Shown piece by piece: positions 46,135-57,695 of a stretch of DNA of 64,000 nucleotides (positions within the stretch are counted from its first letter, which is position 1; each line of letters begins with the position of its first letter). Origin of the DNA: Scilla litardierei (lineage: Eukaryota > Streptophyta > Magnoliopsida > Asparagales > Asparagaceae); the NCBI GenBank assembly GCA_030789695.1, contig CM061142.1:156398714-156462713 (forward strand). Reading direction: 5' to 3'. Both the position numbers and the translations under genes were made by a program. Below the pieces are notes generated by a model. It worked only from the letters and a program-made list of their open reading frames with translations. It was not told the DNA's origin and did no database searches.

Positions 46135-46520
46135 GTGAATTCCTAGCCATCCGTAGTAAATTGTTCCCAATCTAATCCCTAGTAGCAATTCTAGCAAAAT
46201 TCCTAACAATTCATCACAATTATGAAATAGGGCTTGTAGGGTTCATCCCCACGCCCCAAGACGTGGCGACTACTCACAATTCATAGCAAGATCACAAAAA
46301 TAATCAATGAAATAAGCAATGGAATTCATCACAATATTGAGATATGCAATAAAAATAGAATTTTTAGAGAAGAGAAAAGCAAACCAATGGAGTTCTTCAA
46401 TTAATCCAACAAAAGACCAATTTTTGTCTCCTCTCCAATCACAAGAATAAAACTAAAAAGCTAATCTAAAAAGCTGTAAAAAATCTAAGAGAGAGGCTCC
46501 CAAAACTAGGGTAAAAACAG

Positions 46521-46535
46521 GGGTTAAATAGCCCC
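46521..46535 (-). promoter_or_regulatory. TATA-like box of Athila1 3' LTR
   Basis: Plus strand GGGTTAAATAGCCCC; minus sense GCTATTTAACCC, about 80 bp past the palindrome array. Confidence 0.55.
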
Positions 46536-46613
46536 CAAAATCGTCCAAAAACTGTGACCAAAATACCCCTGCGCAGCCTGTTTTCCGCAATTTTCGCTGC
46601 AGGCAGCGCGTCG

Positions 46614-46994
46614 CACTCGGCCGAGTGACAAAAGTCGCTCGGCCGAGTGAAAACCCTGTAATTTTCCAGTAAGTATCGATCTTCAGGGGTCTTCACTTCG
46701 GGGGCGGCTCGGCCGAGTGAGTTGTCGTCACTCGGCCGACGGCTTCATGGTACTCGGGCGGACGGGATTATCCACTCGGCCGAGTGGGTCTTCTGAAGCT
46801 CAGGCAGCCGAAAAACAGTAACTTGGAGATTTTTGAAGGGCTTCGTCTGGGCGCCACTCGGGCGGACGGGGTCTCGTCACTCGGCCGATGTGGTATCCGT
46901 CGCTCGGCCGAGTGCACGTATGAATCGTGTCTGATCTGGTCGGCCGAGCAGTGTCTCGCTGGTCGGCCGAGTGACTCCTTCACTCGGCCGAGTG
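46614..46994. repeat. CTCGGCCGAG array, Athila1 3' LTR
   Basis: About twelve copies of CACTCGGCCGAGTG or close variants (for example at 46614, 46637, 46707, 46773, 46901, 46981), some half-changed to CTCGGGCGGACGG. Spacing is irregular, about 20-70 bp. Confidence 0.92.
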
Positions 46995-47289
46995 GGACAC
47001 AAAACATGCCCAAACTGCTTATTTTGGCCTCCTCGTCGCTCCTGCGACGTCCGTTCTTCTTCCGCTCCTCTCCAACAGCAAAATACCCCTCGGGGAGGTC
47101 GTCGGTGACCGTCTGGAGTAAGCGCATCTCGAGATCACTCCAAATCGCGCCAAATCACCTGAAATGCGACAAAAACAACAAATCGTGAAAAGCATCGCAA
47201 TATCGTCGATATATCGTGAAAAACATGATTTGGGCGATCTAAATGGCATGCAAACATGCGGGAAAAAGGTGTAAAATAAGGAGTGATCA

Positions 47290-47303
47290 AAATCCACCAA
47301 GCT
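47290..47303 (-). promoter_or_regulatory. Athila1 LTR-adjacent polypurine tract
   Basis: Plus strand AAATCCACCAAGCT; complement AGCTTGGTGGATTT adjoins the LTR. Athila2 has the same element as AGCTTGGGGGATTT. Confidence 0.75.
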
Positions 47304-49263
47304 TGCCTCTTACTCGTCCTCGAGGAAGATAAGTAAAAGGCGAACCCGGTGGATTCGGAAAACAAAAACGGCGAAAAAATGAAAAATGAAAAACGGAGAA
47401 GAGTGAAAAACGAAATAAAAATAAAGAAGAAAGAAAGAAGCGAAGAGGTAGGCTGCTAGATTATTTTCTCAGGACGTGGGTTCCGCTTACTCATATAGCA
47501 TGCACTGAATGAAAAACACATGTCAAAGAATTTTATTTTGATATCATAGTATAATAGTGCAAATAGAAATAGAAAACCCACGAACAACAATATAATCATG
47601 AAAAACGGAATAATTTTATAATTAACACCGTCTGAATCATTTAAAGCGGTATACAAATCACAGATCACACACTTTTCAATTGAATGCTTTCTATCAGGAG
47701 TATAAGAGTATCACGCTATAGAATAGAGAGAATAGAAAAGTATGGATTTCATGATATGATTGCTAGGCTTAGATTTCTGGATGTCGTAAAGCTAAAAATA
47801 ATCTCACCGAGTATAGAATATTACTTAGCCTAGGTTGTCGTGCAACGTCAAGTAGTCACTCTCTCACACATCAATGGATCCCCTCCCCCAAGCTTATCCA
47901 TAAGCGTGGTGGCATAAAAAATATTTACATCCCCATTTCTATAAAGCTCCAAAAGCAATGAAAAGAGAAGAGAAAGAAAGAAAGTGAGATGGGATCTTTT
48001 ATTGAGGATTTTCCTCTTTTCTCTTTTTTTTGATGCAAAAGCATATATACACAACGATCCCAACTCAAAGAGAGATAATCATATACAGGAATATTTTCTC
48101 TTTTTTTTATTTTCTGAATCAGAAATTTGGAGCTAGGAATTAATAACGGGGGAAATGCCGTATAATAGAATCGCTAGGGGGAGATTCACCAATGATTTTA
48201 AAAGTAGAGAAATGATGTTCAAGATTTGTGGAGAAAGAAATAAATATATCACTCGGTTCACTCTATAAGACATGCACGACAACTTCAGCAGGGTAATCTA
48301 ATCTACTCAGTTTTGATCACAAAAAAGCTAACTAATCCAGATTTATCATAGCTAACATCATTCAATCATCCTGAAGTGAAATGTACAATTCATGCATATA
48401 GAAGTGATATAGGAAAAGAAATCAGTACTCCAGACATAGGCATTCAATGCGTGAATCTTGGTGTGTTTTCTGTGATAGCATACATATGAATATTCAGACT
48501 CAGCTAATAATAAAATTTCATCCATTTTCATGTGGAAAAAGTGTGGGTTACTATCTCTAGATGCAAGGCAAGTCATAGCATATGATATCAGAAATAAAAT
48601 CTAAGACATGACAAATAAAGCATGCATATAGAATAAGCTAACTCCACGTCATCATCATCACAGAAAAGTCATCTCTAGCATGAGATGAAAAAGAAAGAAA
48701 TAAAGATAAATGGAAAATAGAACTATTTACAATGCGGCACACAGAAAAATAAGAAAAACGTGATGCATGGCAAAATAAAAGAAAAATGATGAAAAATAAG
48801 TGCTAGAGCGAAAAACGGTGTGAAAAAATAAAAATAAAGGTGGCAAACGAAAAAATAAAAATAAAGGTGGCAAACCGAAAAAGAACGTGAGAACTCACTC
48901 CCCCAAGCTAAATGGCACAGTGTCCTCAATGTGCAAAGTGGGGCACACCGAGAGACAAGTAAAGTGAGGGGCAAGTGAGGATGCATGCATGATGAAAAAA
49001 AAAGAAATGAAAATAAAAAGAAAAATAAAGAAATGAAAATATGATGCGGACATGATGCATGCAGGAATGGAGTGATACAGATATATAGATGTGTCACCAA
49101 AAACTCTCCCTCTCTCCCAGAAAAGATATGTAAATATATGGTCGACATGAGAATCCCAAAATAAGTGAGCGGAGGGGGGGGGGGGGGGGTGGACAAAACT
49201 GCAACAGGACCCAGCAGAAATGGGCAGCACAACGGCAGGAATAATCGATGGCATCAAGTGTGC
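47304..49263 (-). other. Athila1 3' non-coding region
   Basis: 2 kb of AT-rich DNA without a credible gene. It includes polypurine-like motifs (minus sense AGCTTGGGGGAG) at 47883-47894 and 48898-48909; the latter is followed by a TGTCCTCAATG block also found in Athila2. Confidence 0.7.
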
Positions 49264-50357
49264 CTAAGAAGGTGGTTCTGCGCCGTCTCCGTCCTGAGGC
49301 GGAAGTGGTGGTGGCTGAACATACCGTTGAGCGGGTGTGGGTGTGGAAGTGGTAGCAGGCTGAGTGTGTGTGGAAGTGTGGGTGGGAACCTGCTGGGTGG
49401 GTGGTGGTACGCGGGGGAGACGCTCCAGGACATGGGTAAGACAGTAGTGAATCTGGGGGATCAGGTCAAAGCGGCCAGCCATCGCAGAGACGGTGGAGGA
49501 CAGAGTCCTAAGGTCACCTCTGAGGCCACTCACCGCCCCCTCTAGAGCACGAATGCTCTGAAGTACAGTGTCGGGGGGAGGTGGTGCAGAGGGACGCACC
49601 GGTCGGGGCTGTGCAGGGCGGGGCTGGCGTACTCGGGTCGCGTATGTGACGGGCTCAGCGGGGAAGGGAACGAAAGGTGCAGTGCTCGCAAATGTGGGCC
49701 TGGCCTCAGTGTGAGGCCGGGGCACCGGCTGGTGAGACGTGGAGGCAGCAGCAACGAAAGAAGAATATAAAAGAGGCAGTAAGGCGGCCAGAGAGGTCAG
49801 TGGCACAGAAGTGTGGACAGACGCCACGACACTCTCGGAGAATACAACAGCAGTGGAGACAGAGGGCTCTCCGCACTCAACTACGGTCGGCGGGCGCTCG
49901 GGTGGTGCAAAGGAAACATGCTCAGCAGACAGAGGGCCAGTGGGGGTGGTGACAGTCGCGGGAGTGGTGGAGGTGGGCTCAGCTAAGGTACTCCTGACAC
50001 CGACAGAGGTGGGGACAGAGGTGTCAGGAGCAGCGGAAACATCAGGGATAGGCTGAGGGGCCACAGGGTCAACAGGGGCGGCAGGCTCGGCAGGGGCGAC
50101 AGGGTCTGCGGGGGCAGCGTGGGCCTGCTCGGCCTCCTCGGCCTCGAGCACGTAAGCAGCGGGGATGAGAACATCCATCGCAGGGAGCCAGTCAACGTGG
50201 GCCGGTGCAATCTGAGTCCGAGCTGGGCTCGGAAGAATCATGTAATCGGCACCGTAAGGGCCGTGCAGCCAGACCCAGTGACGCTCACCGTGGGACGAAG
50301 CATCTTCATCCGGGCCATAACATCGATCGACAAAGCAGTGGGGCCCGGTACTCGTCA
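49264..50357 (-). pseudogene. Athila1 post-pol ORF, C-terminal part in shifted frame
   Basis: About 364 residues, low-complexity, rich in Pro, Ala, Thr and Val (repeats like PADPVAPAEPAAPVDPVAP) with a more ordered stretch near the end (LQSIRALEGAVSGLRGDL). It lacks its own ATG (the frame opens at a GTG at 50358) and begins where the preceding frame stops, so it is most likely the tail of the same protein separated by a frameshift at about 50355. Function unknown. Confidence 0.6.
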
Positions 50358-51308
50358 CAAGTCATCAGGGAAGTCCTCGCCGGTCATAAGAGCAAGCAAG
50401 GTGATCAGGCCGCCGCAGCATATCGGTGAGCGAGCGCCCACCGATACAATGATGCGGTCCAAAAACCAAGCCGCGACATCAATCACGACGGCGGGGACCA
50501 GCTCATCGCCATCCCTAGATAGAGCTCTGGGACGTGTCATCGCGTAGAGCATGTAGAGCTCCGGCGTAGACATCGTGCCCGGCTCATATCTGGCCAAAAA
50601 GGTCGTCGCCATAAGGCGCTGAGCAATGCGGAGGCAGGGATGGACAATGGCCGAGGCCTTGGCCCTACTAGGGTCAAAGGCAGCGTGAAGACCCGTAATC
50701 CGGGCCCAGAAGGCACCGGCGTCGAAGGAAGGTGGGGGGATATGGGTGGGGCCGTAACCGCGATCGGCTCTGGGGACAGCGGGCCACGAGAAAAATGCTC
50801 TCATCATATCGAGAGTGACCTGGCACTCCCGGTCCATGAACTGAAACGAGCATCCCTCGTCGGTCCGGGCGATCGAACTAAGAATCTCAAGTGTCGGGCG
50901 GGTGAACGTGTCCGCCGACACCTGGAAGAAATCTCGCCAGCCCACGTTGTCGTACAATGTGAGCATCCCCTCTAGTACCCCCAGGCGTCCTAGGTCGGCA
51001 AGGTGTGCAAACCTGGAGGGTACGATCGAGCGCTTGGAGATACGCTCGAAGACGGCGTGGTGTGCGTCGTCTCGGAACGTAATCCCGAGCGGCCCGACCA
51101 GTGGAGCCGGAGGTGGTGGCTGTGGAGCGGCGGGGAGTGGCTGTGCGGGCTGTGCGGGCTGTGTGGGCGCTGCAGGCTGTGCGGGGTGGATGGGGTGTGT
51201 GGGAGACGGTGGAGGAGAGTCCTCCAACTCGTGGGAGGGGCCGGCATCATCCGACCGCTTCCGCTTGGCGGAAGCTCTCTTCGACCGCGGCCGTGTCCGG
51301 GGCGGCAT
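50355..51308 (-). CDS. Athila1 post-pol ORF, ATHILA ORF-1-like
   Basis: 317-residue frame starting MPPRTRPRSKRASAKRKRS, a basic stretch resembling a nuclear localisation signal, then a Pro/Ala-rich linker and a globular domain (about residues 95-300: AVFERISKRSIVPSRFAHLADLG, GMLTLYDNVGWRDFF, MDRECQVTLDMMRAFF). The globular part resembles the plant retrotransposon ORF family called ATHILA ORF-1 / putative plant transposon protein. It sits after pol, the position sometimes called env-like, but I see no signal peptide or membrane segment, so an envelope role is not supported. It starts about 550 bp downstream of the internal TATA-like box. The name rests on pattern recognition. Confidence 0.7.
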   Translation of the reverse strand: MPPRTRPRSKRASAKRKRSDDAGPSHELEDSPPPSPTHPIHPAQPAAPTQPAQPAQPLPAAPQPPPPAPLVGPLGITFRDDAHHAVFERISKRSIVPSRFAHLADLGRLGVLEGMLTLYDNVGWRDFFQVSADTFTRPTLEILSSIARTDEGCSFQFMDRECQVTLDMMRAFFSWPAVPRADRGYGPTHIPPPSFDAGAFWARITGLHAAFDPSRAKASAIVHPCLRIAQRLMATTFLARYEPGTMSTPELYMLYAMTRPRALSRDGDELVPAVVIDVAAWFLDRIIVSVGARSPICCGGLITLLALMTGEDFPDDL

Positions 51309-51856
51309 ATCGGCCCTGAGCGTGCGCCGAAAAGTGTAAAAAGTGTGGCGTGTGCAAAAGAATGGAAAGAGTATACCCAGACACGCCGCGAGTGCTAAGC
51401 AATGGAAGCGTGCGAAGTCAGCGCCTCTGCAAAGCCCAAAGCAGTCCGTAGAAGCTCCCCGGGGCTCCCCTAAGCTCCCAAAAACAACCTGCGCATGAAA
51501 TGGCGATATCAGCAGGTAATATTCAAAACGTATGGAGCATTAGGGGTATAATAGATAGATATAGAAATTGATTAGGGTTTGGGGGTCGTTTAATACATGA
51601 ATCCTCGAAAAACACACAAAAAGAGGAGAAATAGGGCGAATCAGGCGATACCGGAGGTGGTCGGAGCGGCGGTGGACGGCGGCGACTCCGGCGAGGCTCG
51701 GCGGGTGCTCGGCCGGCGGTGGCTGGCCGAGCGGCGACGCGGTGGTGGTCGACCGGGCGAGTGAGGGCGCGAGCGAGCGAGGGTCGGGCGAGGGAAGCTG
51801 AAGGGTCGGGCGGTTTTGGGGTTTTCGCGTTTCGAAAAACGTGCCCCCCCTCGGCC
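51309..51856 (-). other. Leader between internal TATA-like box and Athila1 post-pol ORF
   Basis: No convincing gene; GC-rich near 51650-51830 with short frames only. It would be the 5' leader of an internally started transcript. Confidence 0.5.
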
Positions 51857-51867
51857 ACTTATATAGT
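51857..51867 (-). promoter_or_regulatory. Internal TATA-like box of Athila1
   Basis: Plus strand CTTATATAGTA, minus sense TACTATATAAG, placed just past the internal palindrome array in the direction of the post-pol ORF. Confidence 0.6.
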
Positions 51868-51884
51868 AAAAGTTACGACTCGGC

Positions 51885-52205
51885 TGAATGACTATGTCAC
51901 TCGGCCGAGTGGGATCAATGGAAATATCCTCCTCGCTTACGCTTCGGCCGAGTGGCTTTGCCAGCCTCGGACGAGTGGAGTAAGTCCATTCGGCCGAGTG
52001 GCTCAAGCTACTCGACAAGACTCGCCCTAGGAGCGTATCCGTTTTACTCGGCCGAGTGAAAATATATACTCGGCCGAGTAGCAGTTATACTGAAATCAAG
52101 GAAATAAACAGAGAGTTGGGTACAGCAGACTTCCCTCGTTCGTGAGTGGCTCGGCCGGACGAACTTGTGTACTCGGCCGAGTGACTAGTATACTCGGCCG
52201 AGTGA
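51885..52205. repeat. Internal CTCGGCCGAG array of Athila1
   Basis: About ten copies of ACTCGGCCGAGTG and variants (51898, 51943, 51991, 52047, 52069, 52171, 52191), the same motif as in the LTR of this element but in unique internal DNA. Confidence 0.92.
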
Positions 52206-52533
52206 GCCTTGTTTTCTGCTGTTTGTCTTCGTTTGGGCTCTAAACTCCGTCTTTCTTCCTCCAGTCGATTTCATCTTACTCCTAAGCATCGAGCGTCTTC
52301 CTGGGGCGCTCCTCGTTGTCTCGTTCATCCTCCTCATGATGGATTTACCTATCTCCTCTCCTGTCAAGAAAAATGGGACCCGTTATCACAAAATTTTTGG
52401 GCGAACGACTCAAAAACACTAAAAATTTCTAAAACAAAAATAAAGAAAAAGTAAAAATAAAGCAATAACCATCGGGTTGCCTCCCGACAAGCGCTCGTTT
52501 AAGGTCGTGAGCTCGACCCCCTATGATTTTCAA
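52206..52533 (-). other. Athila1 spacer after pol stop
   Basis: Contains GGGTTGCCTCCC (52474-52485) and a GCGCTCGTTTAA block also present after the Athila2 frame (63070-63081). No gene. Confidence 0.6.
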
Positions 52534-55500
52534 TTAACGCGGGATGTTTGGTGCATATGAGATGCACCCATCAAACTTTCCGGGGAGAACGCTTGGATTT
52601 GGAAGTTGCGGTAGCGTGTTCTCCCGTGGTGGTCTCTCGTCTCGAATTGTGTTGGGGGGAGGCTCCCCCAAGCTAGCGTTTGCTCCGGTCAACGGCTTCA
52701 CCGGTGACGCCGATTTTCGTAGCGGCGGAGCTTTCTTCGGAGACTTTTGTTTCGAGAGCTTGCAGAGCTCTCGAATCCTTGCGACATCAGCGTCGCCTTC
52801 ATCATTTTCAGTGGAGAGGTCGGTGGAATCATCTATCTTCTCATCTTGGCCTAAATCTGGGCCTTCATCAAAATCCTCATCGAAAAGAGCGCCAATCGAG
52901 TGGGGGATCGCCTCTTCTATCACCTCATCAAGGAGGTGTGATAGATCATCCGGCCGTCCCTTAAGCAAATATATTCTATTGGTTTCGCCCGTCGGGACTC
53001 CCTCGGAATAGTGTTTGAGTCTCTGACCGTTTACTTTGAATGTGGAACCGTCTTTGCTTTCCAACTCGAAAGCTCCTCCCGGTTGTATGTGCTTGATGGT
53101 GAAAGGTCCGGACCAACGTGACCTCAACTTACCGGGAAATAGTCGGAGCCGGGAATTATAGAGCAAGACCTTGTCTCCTACTTTGAAGTCCGTGACGGTT
53201 ATGCGGGCATCGTGGAGAATCTTGGTCCTTTCTTTATAAATTCTTGAGCTTTCGTAGGCGTCTCTTCTTATCTCATCAAGCTCGTTGATGTCCAAGAGTC
53301 GCCTCACCGCCGCCCTCTTGTAATCGTAGTTAAAGGTTTTGATGGCCCAATATGCGCGGTGCTCCAACTCTACCGGTAAGTGGCAAGCTTTCCCATAAAC
53401 GAGTCGAAACGGTGTGGTGCCTATAGGAGTGCGAAAGGCCGTGCGATATGCCCATAGAGCATCGTTTAGCTTCATTGACCAATCCTTTCTAGATCGATCC
53501 ACCGTCTTTTCGAGAATTTGCTTAATTTCTCTATTTGAGACTTCCACTTGGCCGCTTGTCTGGGGGTGATATGCCATGCCGACTCTATGATTTACCCCGT
53601 ACTTCTTTAGCATGGCTTCAAACTTGTTCTCTGTGAAGTGGCTCCCCCCGTCGCTTATCAAGGTACGAGGCACTCCGAAGCGCGGGAAGATATTTTGCTT
53701 GAAGAACTTGGAGACGACCCTTACATCATTAGTAGGGGTGGCGATTGCTTCCACCCATTTGGAGACATAGTCGACGGCCAATAGGATGTATTTGTTGCCA
53801 TTGCTCGACGGAAATGGTCCCATGAAGTCTACTCCCCAACAATCAAAAAGCTCAATTTCTTGGATGGGCCTCATTGGCATCTCATTGCGCTTGGAGATAT
53901 TCCCGGTCCGTTGGCATCTATCGCACCCCTTTACAAAGTCGTGGGTGTCTTTAAACATTGTCGGCCAAAAGAACCCGCTCTGCAAAATCTTAGGGGTAGT
54001 TTTAGAGGCGGCATGATGTCCTCCGCATGGTAGACCGTGGCAATGCAAAATGATGGATGTCGCCTCCTCTTTAGAAACACACCTCCGAATGACGCCATCC
54101 TTGCATATCTTGAAAAGGTATGGATCTTCCCAAAAATAGCTACGGACCTCATGCAGAAATCTCCTCTTTTGATGCGTGGGCATCCCATGCGGTTTAATTC
54201 CACAAGCCAAGTAGTTGACGAAGTCCGCGTACCAAGGTACTTCACCGGTCCTTATGGCATATAGCCTCTCATCCACAAATGTGTCGTCGATAGGCAAACT
54301 CTCATCCTCCTTGTCGCGAATGAGCCTAGATAAATGATCCGCCACGACATTGTCCGTACCCTTCTTATCTCTGATCTCTAAGTCGAATTCTTGCAACAAA
54401 AGTATCCACCTAATCAACCGAGGTTTGGCCTCCTTCTTGTTTAAAAGATACTTCAATGCCGCATGGTCGGTGTGGACAATCACCTTGGAACCGAGGAGGT
54501 AGGAGCGAAACTTCTCTATGGAATAGACGACCGCTAGAAGCTCCTTTTCGGTAGTTGTGTAGTTTTTCTGCGCGTCATCCAATGTCTTGCTCGCATAGTA
54601 TATCGCATGAAGCTTCTTATCTTTTCTTTGTCCCAACACCGCTCCAATGGCTTGGTCGCTAGCATCACACATTAGCTCAAAAGGAAGGCTCCAATCCGGT
54701 GGTTGTATGATGGGCGCGGAGACTAGTGCTTCCTTCAAGGTGTTGAAGGCTTGCAAGCATTCTCCTGAAAAAACAAAAGGAATATCTTTAGCGAGCAAGG
54801 AAGTGAGCGGTCGGGCAATCGAGGCAAAATCCTTGATGAAACGGCGGTAAAACCCCGCGTGACCAAGAAAGCCTCTAATGCCCTTGACATTAATAGGAGG
54901 GGGAAGTTTCTCGATTACCTCAATCTTTGCTTTATCTACCTCAATTCCTCTCGAAGAGACAAGATGTCCGAGAACTATACCTTCTGTGACCATGAAGTGA
55001 CACTTCTCCCAATTGAGAGTGAGATTGTTTTGTTGGCACCTTTTTAGCACTTTAGTAAGATTTTCCAAGCAAGAGTCAAACTCACTTCCATAAACCGAGA
55101 AATCATCCATAAAAACTTCCATAATATTTTCAATGTAATCGGAAAATATGGATGTCATACACCTTTGAAAGGTGGCGGGAGCATTACAAAGGCCAAACGG
55201 CATCCTACGGTAAGCATAGGTGCCATAGGGACAAGTGAAAGTTGTCTTCTCTTGGTCATCTTCGTGCAAAGGGATTTGGAAGAATCCCGAATACCCGTCT
55301 AGATAGCAAAAGTATTTATGTTTTGCAAGGCGTTCAAGCATTTGATCGATGAAGGGCAATGGGTAATGGTCCTTTCGGGTGGCTTTATTGAGTTTCCTAT
55401 AGTCGATGCACATTCGCCATCCCGTGACGGTGCGCGTAGATATGGGCTCACCTTTTTCATTTTTTATGACAGTCATCCCCCCTTTCTTGGGGACGACGTG

Positions 55501-56067
55501 AACGGGGCTAACCCACCTACTGTCAGAGATAGGATAAATTATCCCGGCTTCTAGCAACTTTAGGATTTCCTTTTTAACCACCTCCTTCATATTAGGGTTT
55601 AACCGCCTTTGAGGCTCTATGGAGGTGGCGTCAGTATCCTCCAAATGGATCCTATGCGTGCAAAGCCTAGGGCTTATCCCTTTTAGATCGGAGATAGTGT
55701 ACCCAAGGACATCTTTGTGGCTCCTAAGAACGTCTAGGAGTTTCTCAAGTTGGTCCGGTGTGAGGTGGGAGTTTACTATCACCGGGAAAGTTAATTTGTT
55801 ACCCAAAAAGGCGTACCTTAGATTCGGAGGTAATTGTTTAAGTTCTACCTGAAGAGGCGCCGCTCCCTCTACTTCATCAGCTCGCATGAGTTTGGTTTCT
55901 TCCTTGTCAGCCGGGTCTAGCTCGTGCTCAGGTGGCGCGCTCTCTTGTGAAGAGTCAGACTCACTGCTTAGTGAGGACAATGCATCGAAATAGGCGCGCT
56001 CCGATTCTGTGCTAGCGTCATCAGAGCTTTCACTCGGCTCCGGTTCATTCCTGGAATCAAGAAACAC
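52534..56067 (-). CDS. pol: Athila1 pol: reverse transcriptase, RNase H, integrase
   Basis: Open for 1177 residues without a break. RT at about residues 130-330 ([36 protein letters not shown]; catalytic FMDD). RNase H at about 420-540 ([46 protein letters not shown]). Integrase has an HHCC finger (H..H near [19 protein letters not shown]) and core [39 protein letters not shown], so all three acidic residues are present. An acidic N-terminal stretch precedes RT. No protease: DSGA/DLGA is absent. The frame is open a little upstream of this Met. This is the best-preserved enzyme set in the window and could act in trans. Confidence 0.93.
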   Translation of the reverse strand: MFLDSRNEPEPSESSDDASTESERAYFDALSSLSSESDSSQESAPPEHELDPADKEETKLMRADEVEGAAPLQVELKQLPPNLRYAFLGNKLTFPVIVNSHLTPDQLEKLLDVLRSHKDVLGYTISDLKGISPRLCTHRIHLEDTDATSIEPQRRLNPNMKEVVKKEILKLLEAGIIYPISDSRWVSPVHVVPKKGGMTVIKNEKGEPISTRTVTGWRMCIDYRKLNKATRKDHYPLPFIDQMLERLAKHKYFCYLDGYSGFFQIPLHEDDQEKTTFTCPYGTYAYRRMPFGLCNAPATFQRCMTSIFSDYIENIMEVFMDDFSVYGSEFDSCLENLTKVLKRCQQNNLTLNWEKCHFMVTEGIVLGHLVSSRGIEVDKAKIEVIEKLPPPINVKGIRGFLGHAGFYRRFIKDFASIARPLTSLLAKDIPFVFSGECLQAFNTLKEALVSAPIIQPPDWSLPFELMCDASDQAIGAVLGQRKDKKLHAIYYASKTLDDAQKNYTTTEKELLAVVYSIEKFRSYLLGSKVIVHTDHAALKYLLNKKEAKPRLIRWILLLQEFDLEIRDKKGTDNVVADHLSRLIRDKEDESLPIDDTFVDERLYAIRTGEVPWYADFVNYLACGIKPHGMPTHQKRRFLHEVRSYFWEDPYLFKICKDGVIRRCVSKEEATSIILHCHGLPCGGHHAASKTTPKILQSGFFWPTMFKDTHDFVKGCDRCQRTGNISKRNEMPMRPIQEIELFDCWGVDFMGPFPSSNGNKYILLAVDYVSKWVEAIATPTNDVRVVSKFFKQNIFPRFGVPRTLISDGGSHFTENKFEAMLKKYGVNHRVGMAYHPQTSGQVEVSNREIKQILEKTVDRSRKDWSMKLNDALWAYRTAFRTPIGTTPFRLVYGKACHLPVELEHRAYWAIKTFNYDYKRAAVRRLLDINELDEIRRDAYESSRIYKERTKILHDARITVTDFKVGDKVLLYNSRLRLFPGKLRSRWSGPFTIKHIQPGGAFELESKDGSTFKVNGQRLKHYSEGVPTGETNRIYLLKGRPDDLSHLLDEVIEEAIPHSIGALFDEDFDEGPDLGQDEKIDDSTDLSTENDEGDADVARIRELCKLSKQKSPKKAPPLRKSASPVKPLTGANASLGEPPPNTIRDERPPRENTLPQLPNPSVLPGKFDGCISYAPNIPR

Positions 56068-56435
56068 ATCAGACGACTCGTAGAAGTAAGGGTAAGTGTC
56101 AGGGGTGTAACTCCCTGAACGATGGCTTGCTCTGAAGATCCTCCCGAAGTATAGTGATCCTCGACGCTTGTTCTACCGTCTTCGAAATATAGCTTGTCGT
56201 CCATCACATCAACTCTGACGTTGCCTCCGATAGTCCCTTCCGGGGAGACTTGGTCCATCACAAAACTAGCAAACAGTTGCTCGTCAGGGTCCTTGACGTC
56301 GATAGCAAAAGCTCCGGTAGCGTGGACCTCATCGACAAGCTCCTTAAGGAGGTTTGTGAAGGAGTCATAGTCTTCCTGACTGAGTTCTATTGTTGACATT
56401 GCATCCTCCATTCTTTCTGTAAAGACCTTATGCAA
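55968..56435 (-). CDS. Athila1 short frame upstream of pol, unknown
   Basis: 155-residue frame overlapping the start of pol by about 100 bp in another frame. Its N-terminal part ([38 protein letters not shown]) looks protein-like; the part overlapping pol is probably accidental. I do not recognise it; it is not gag (no zinc knuckle, no capsid motif). It occupies the place where gag and protease should be and may be a fusion left by their deletion. Confidence 0.4.
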   Translation of the reverse strand: MHKVFTERMEDAMSTIELSQEDYDSFTNLLKELVDEVHATGAFAIDVKDPDEQLFASFVMDQVSPEGTIGGNVRVDVMDDKLYFEDGRTSVEDHYTSGGSSEQAIVQGVTPLTLTLTSTSRLMCFLIPGMNRSRVKALMTLAQNRSAPISMHCPH

Positions 56436-56528
56436 AATACAGGGAGAATATGCAAATAGAAGAAAGTAAAGAAAGAGAGAAAGAAGAAGTAACCGGGTGG
56501 TCGATGACGAACACCGTCAAAATGCCTG

Positions 56529-56546
56529 TCCCCGGCAACGGCGCCA
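56529..56546 (-). promoter_or_regulatory. Athila1 primer-binding site (tRNA-Asp)
   Basis: Plus strand TCCCCGGCAACGGCGCCA equals the 3' end of plant tRNA-Asp including CCA; its complement TGGCGCCGTTGCCGGGGA is the classic Athila primer site. Six bases separate it from the LTR. Confidence 0.92.
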
Positions 56547-56913
56547 AAAACTTGGTCGCTCCGGGACGTAACCCAAAAGAACGGTTGTAGTTTTACCGCA
56601 AGTGCACGGTGTAGCAGCGAGCGGGTTATCGAACACAGGGAGGACGAATGACTGTGCTTGTTCCGATCAACCTGGCTATTTAAGAAGAGAGAAATTTGCC
56701 TTTGGCGATCCTGTCACAATCGTCAGACAATAGTACGGAAATATCAAATCAAATAAAGAACGTCTAGGGAATGGGGAATTCCCGCTACTCACCGTATTCC
56801 GTAAAAGTGGTTCATTGGTATCAAAGTTGCTAGAATAAGATTTTGGATGAACTAGTTGCAACTGAATGTAGAACCAAGCTCACGCTCTCGTGCTGTTGCC
56901 GGTCTATAGCTAT

Positions 56914-57216
56914 CCTAGGCTCGGGTCCAATCTCTTGCAAACCTTAGCCTAGGGAAGCTAGCATTAGGATCAACATCATCGTTCAATCGCGCACCGAGCC
57001 CAATCTCTTGCAAACTCGGTCCACGACCTAGTTTGGGATAGTTCCTACCCGTCCAATCTCTTGCAAACGGGTATTGGCGCGGAATTGGAACCGGAAACCC
57101 TAGTATCGGTCCAATCTCTTGCAAACCGATACTACGGAAATTCGATTCCAACCCAATTCGGATTTCTAGGGTTTCCTATCGAATTGGGATCCAATCTCTT
57201 GCAAATCCCAATCGAT
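56914..57216 (-). repeat. Five constant-loop hairpins, Athila1 5' LTR
   Basis: Same five hairpins as 45832-46134, with one change in the first stem (ACCT for ACCC). In this LTR they lie between the transcription start and the primer site, so in the 5' leader of the genomic RNA. Confidence 0.92.
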
Positions 57217-57602
57217 GTGAATTCCTAGCCATCCGTAGTAAATTGTTCCCAATCTAATCCCTAGTAGCAATTCTAGCAAAATTCCTAACAATTCATCACA
57301 ATTATGAAATAGGGCTTGTAGGGTTCATCCCCACGCCCCAAGACGTGGCGACTACTCACAATTCATAGCAAGATCACAAAAATAATCAATGAAATAAGCA
57401 ATGGAATTCATCACAATATTGAGATATGCAATAAAAATAGAATTTTTAGAGAAGAGAAAAGCAAACCAATGGAGTTCTTCAATTAATCCAACAAAAGACC
57501 AATTTTTGTCTCCTCTCCAATCACAAGAATAAAACTAAAAAGCTAATCTAAAAAGCTGTAAAAAATCTAAGAGAGAGGCTCCCAAAACTAGGGTAAAAAC
57601 AG

Positions 57603-57617
57603 GGGTTAAATAGCCCC
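57603..57617 (-). promoter_or_regulatory. TATA-like box of Athila1 5' LTR
   Basis: GGGTTAAATAGCCCC, minus sense GCTATTTAACCC. Confidence 0.55.
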
Positions 57618-57695
57618 CAAAATCGTCCAAAAACTGTGACCAAAATACCCCTGCGCAGCCTGTTTTTCGCAATTTTCGCTACAGGCAGCGCGTCG

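Larger units (their letters stand above)
45471..47289 (-). repeat. Athila1 3' LTR
   Basis: 1819 bp. In element direction: CTCGGCCGAG array (46994-46614), TATA-like box (46535-46521), then hairpin array (46134-45832). Confidence 0.93.

Noticed and set aside
48723..49257. Hydrophobic frames of 120-169 residues on the minus strand
   Set aside because: AT-rich low-complexity DNA in the Athila1 3' region; two overlapping frames with equal claim and no domain.
50355..51308. Envelope protein, because of its place after pol
   Set aside because: No signal peptide, membrane anchor or cleavage motif; the start is basic and the rest soluble-looking.
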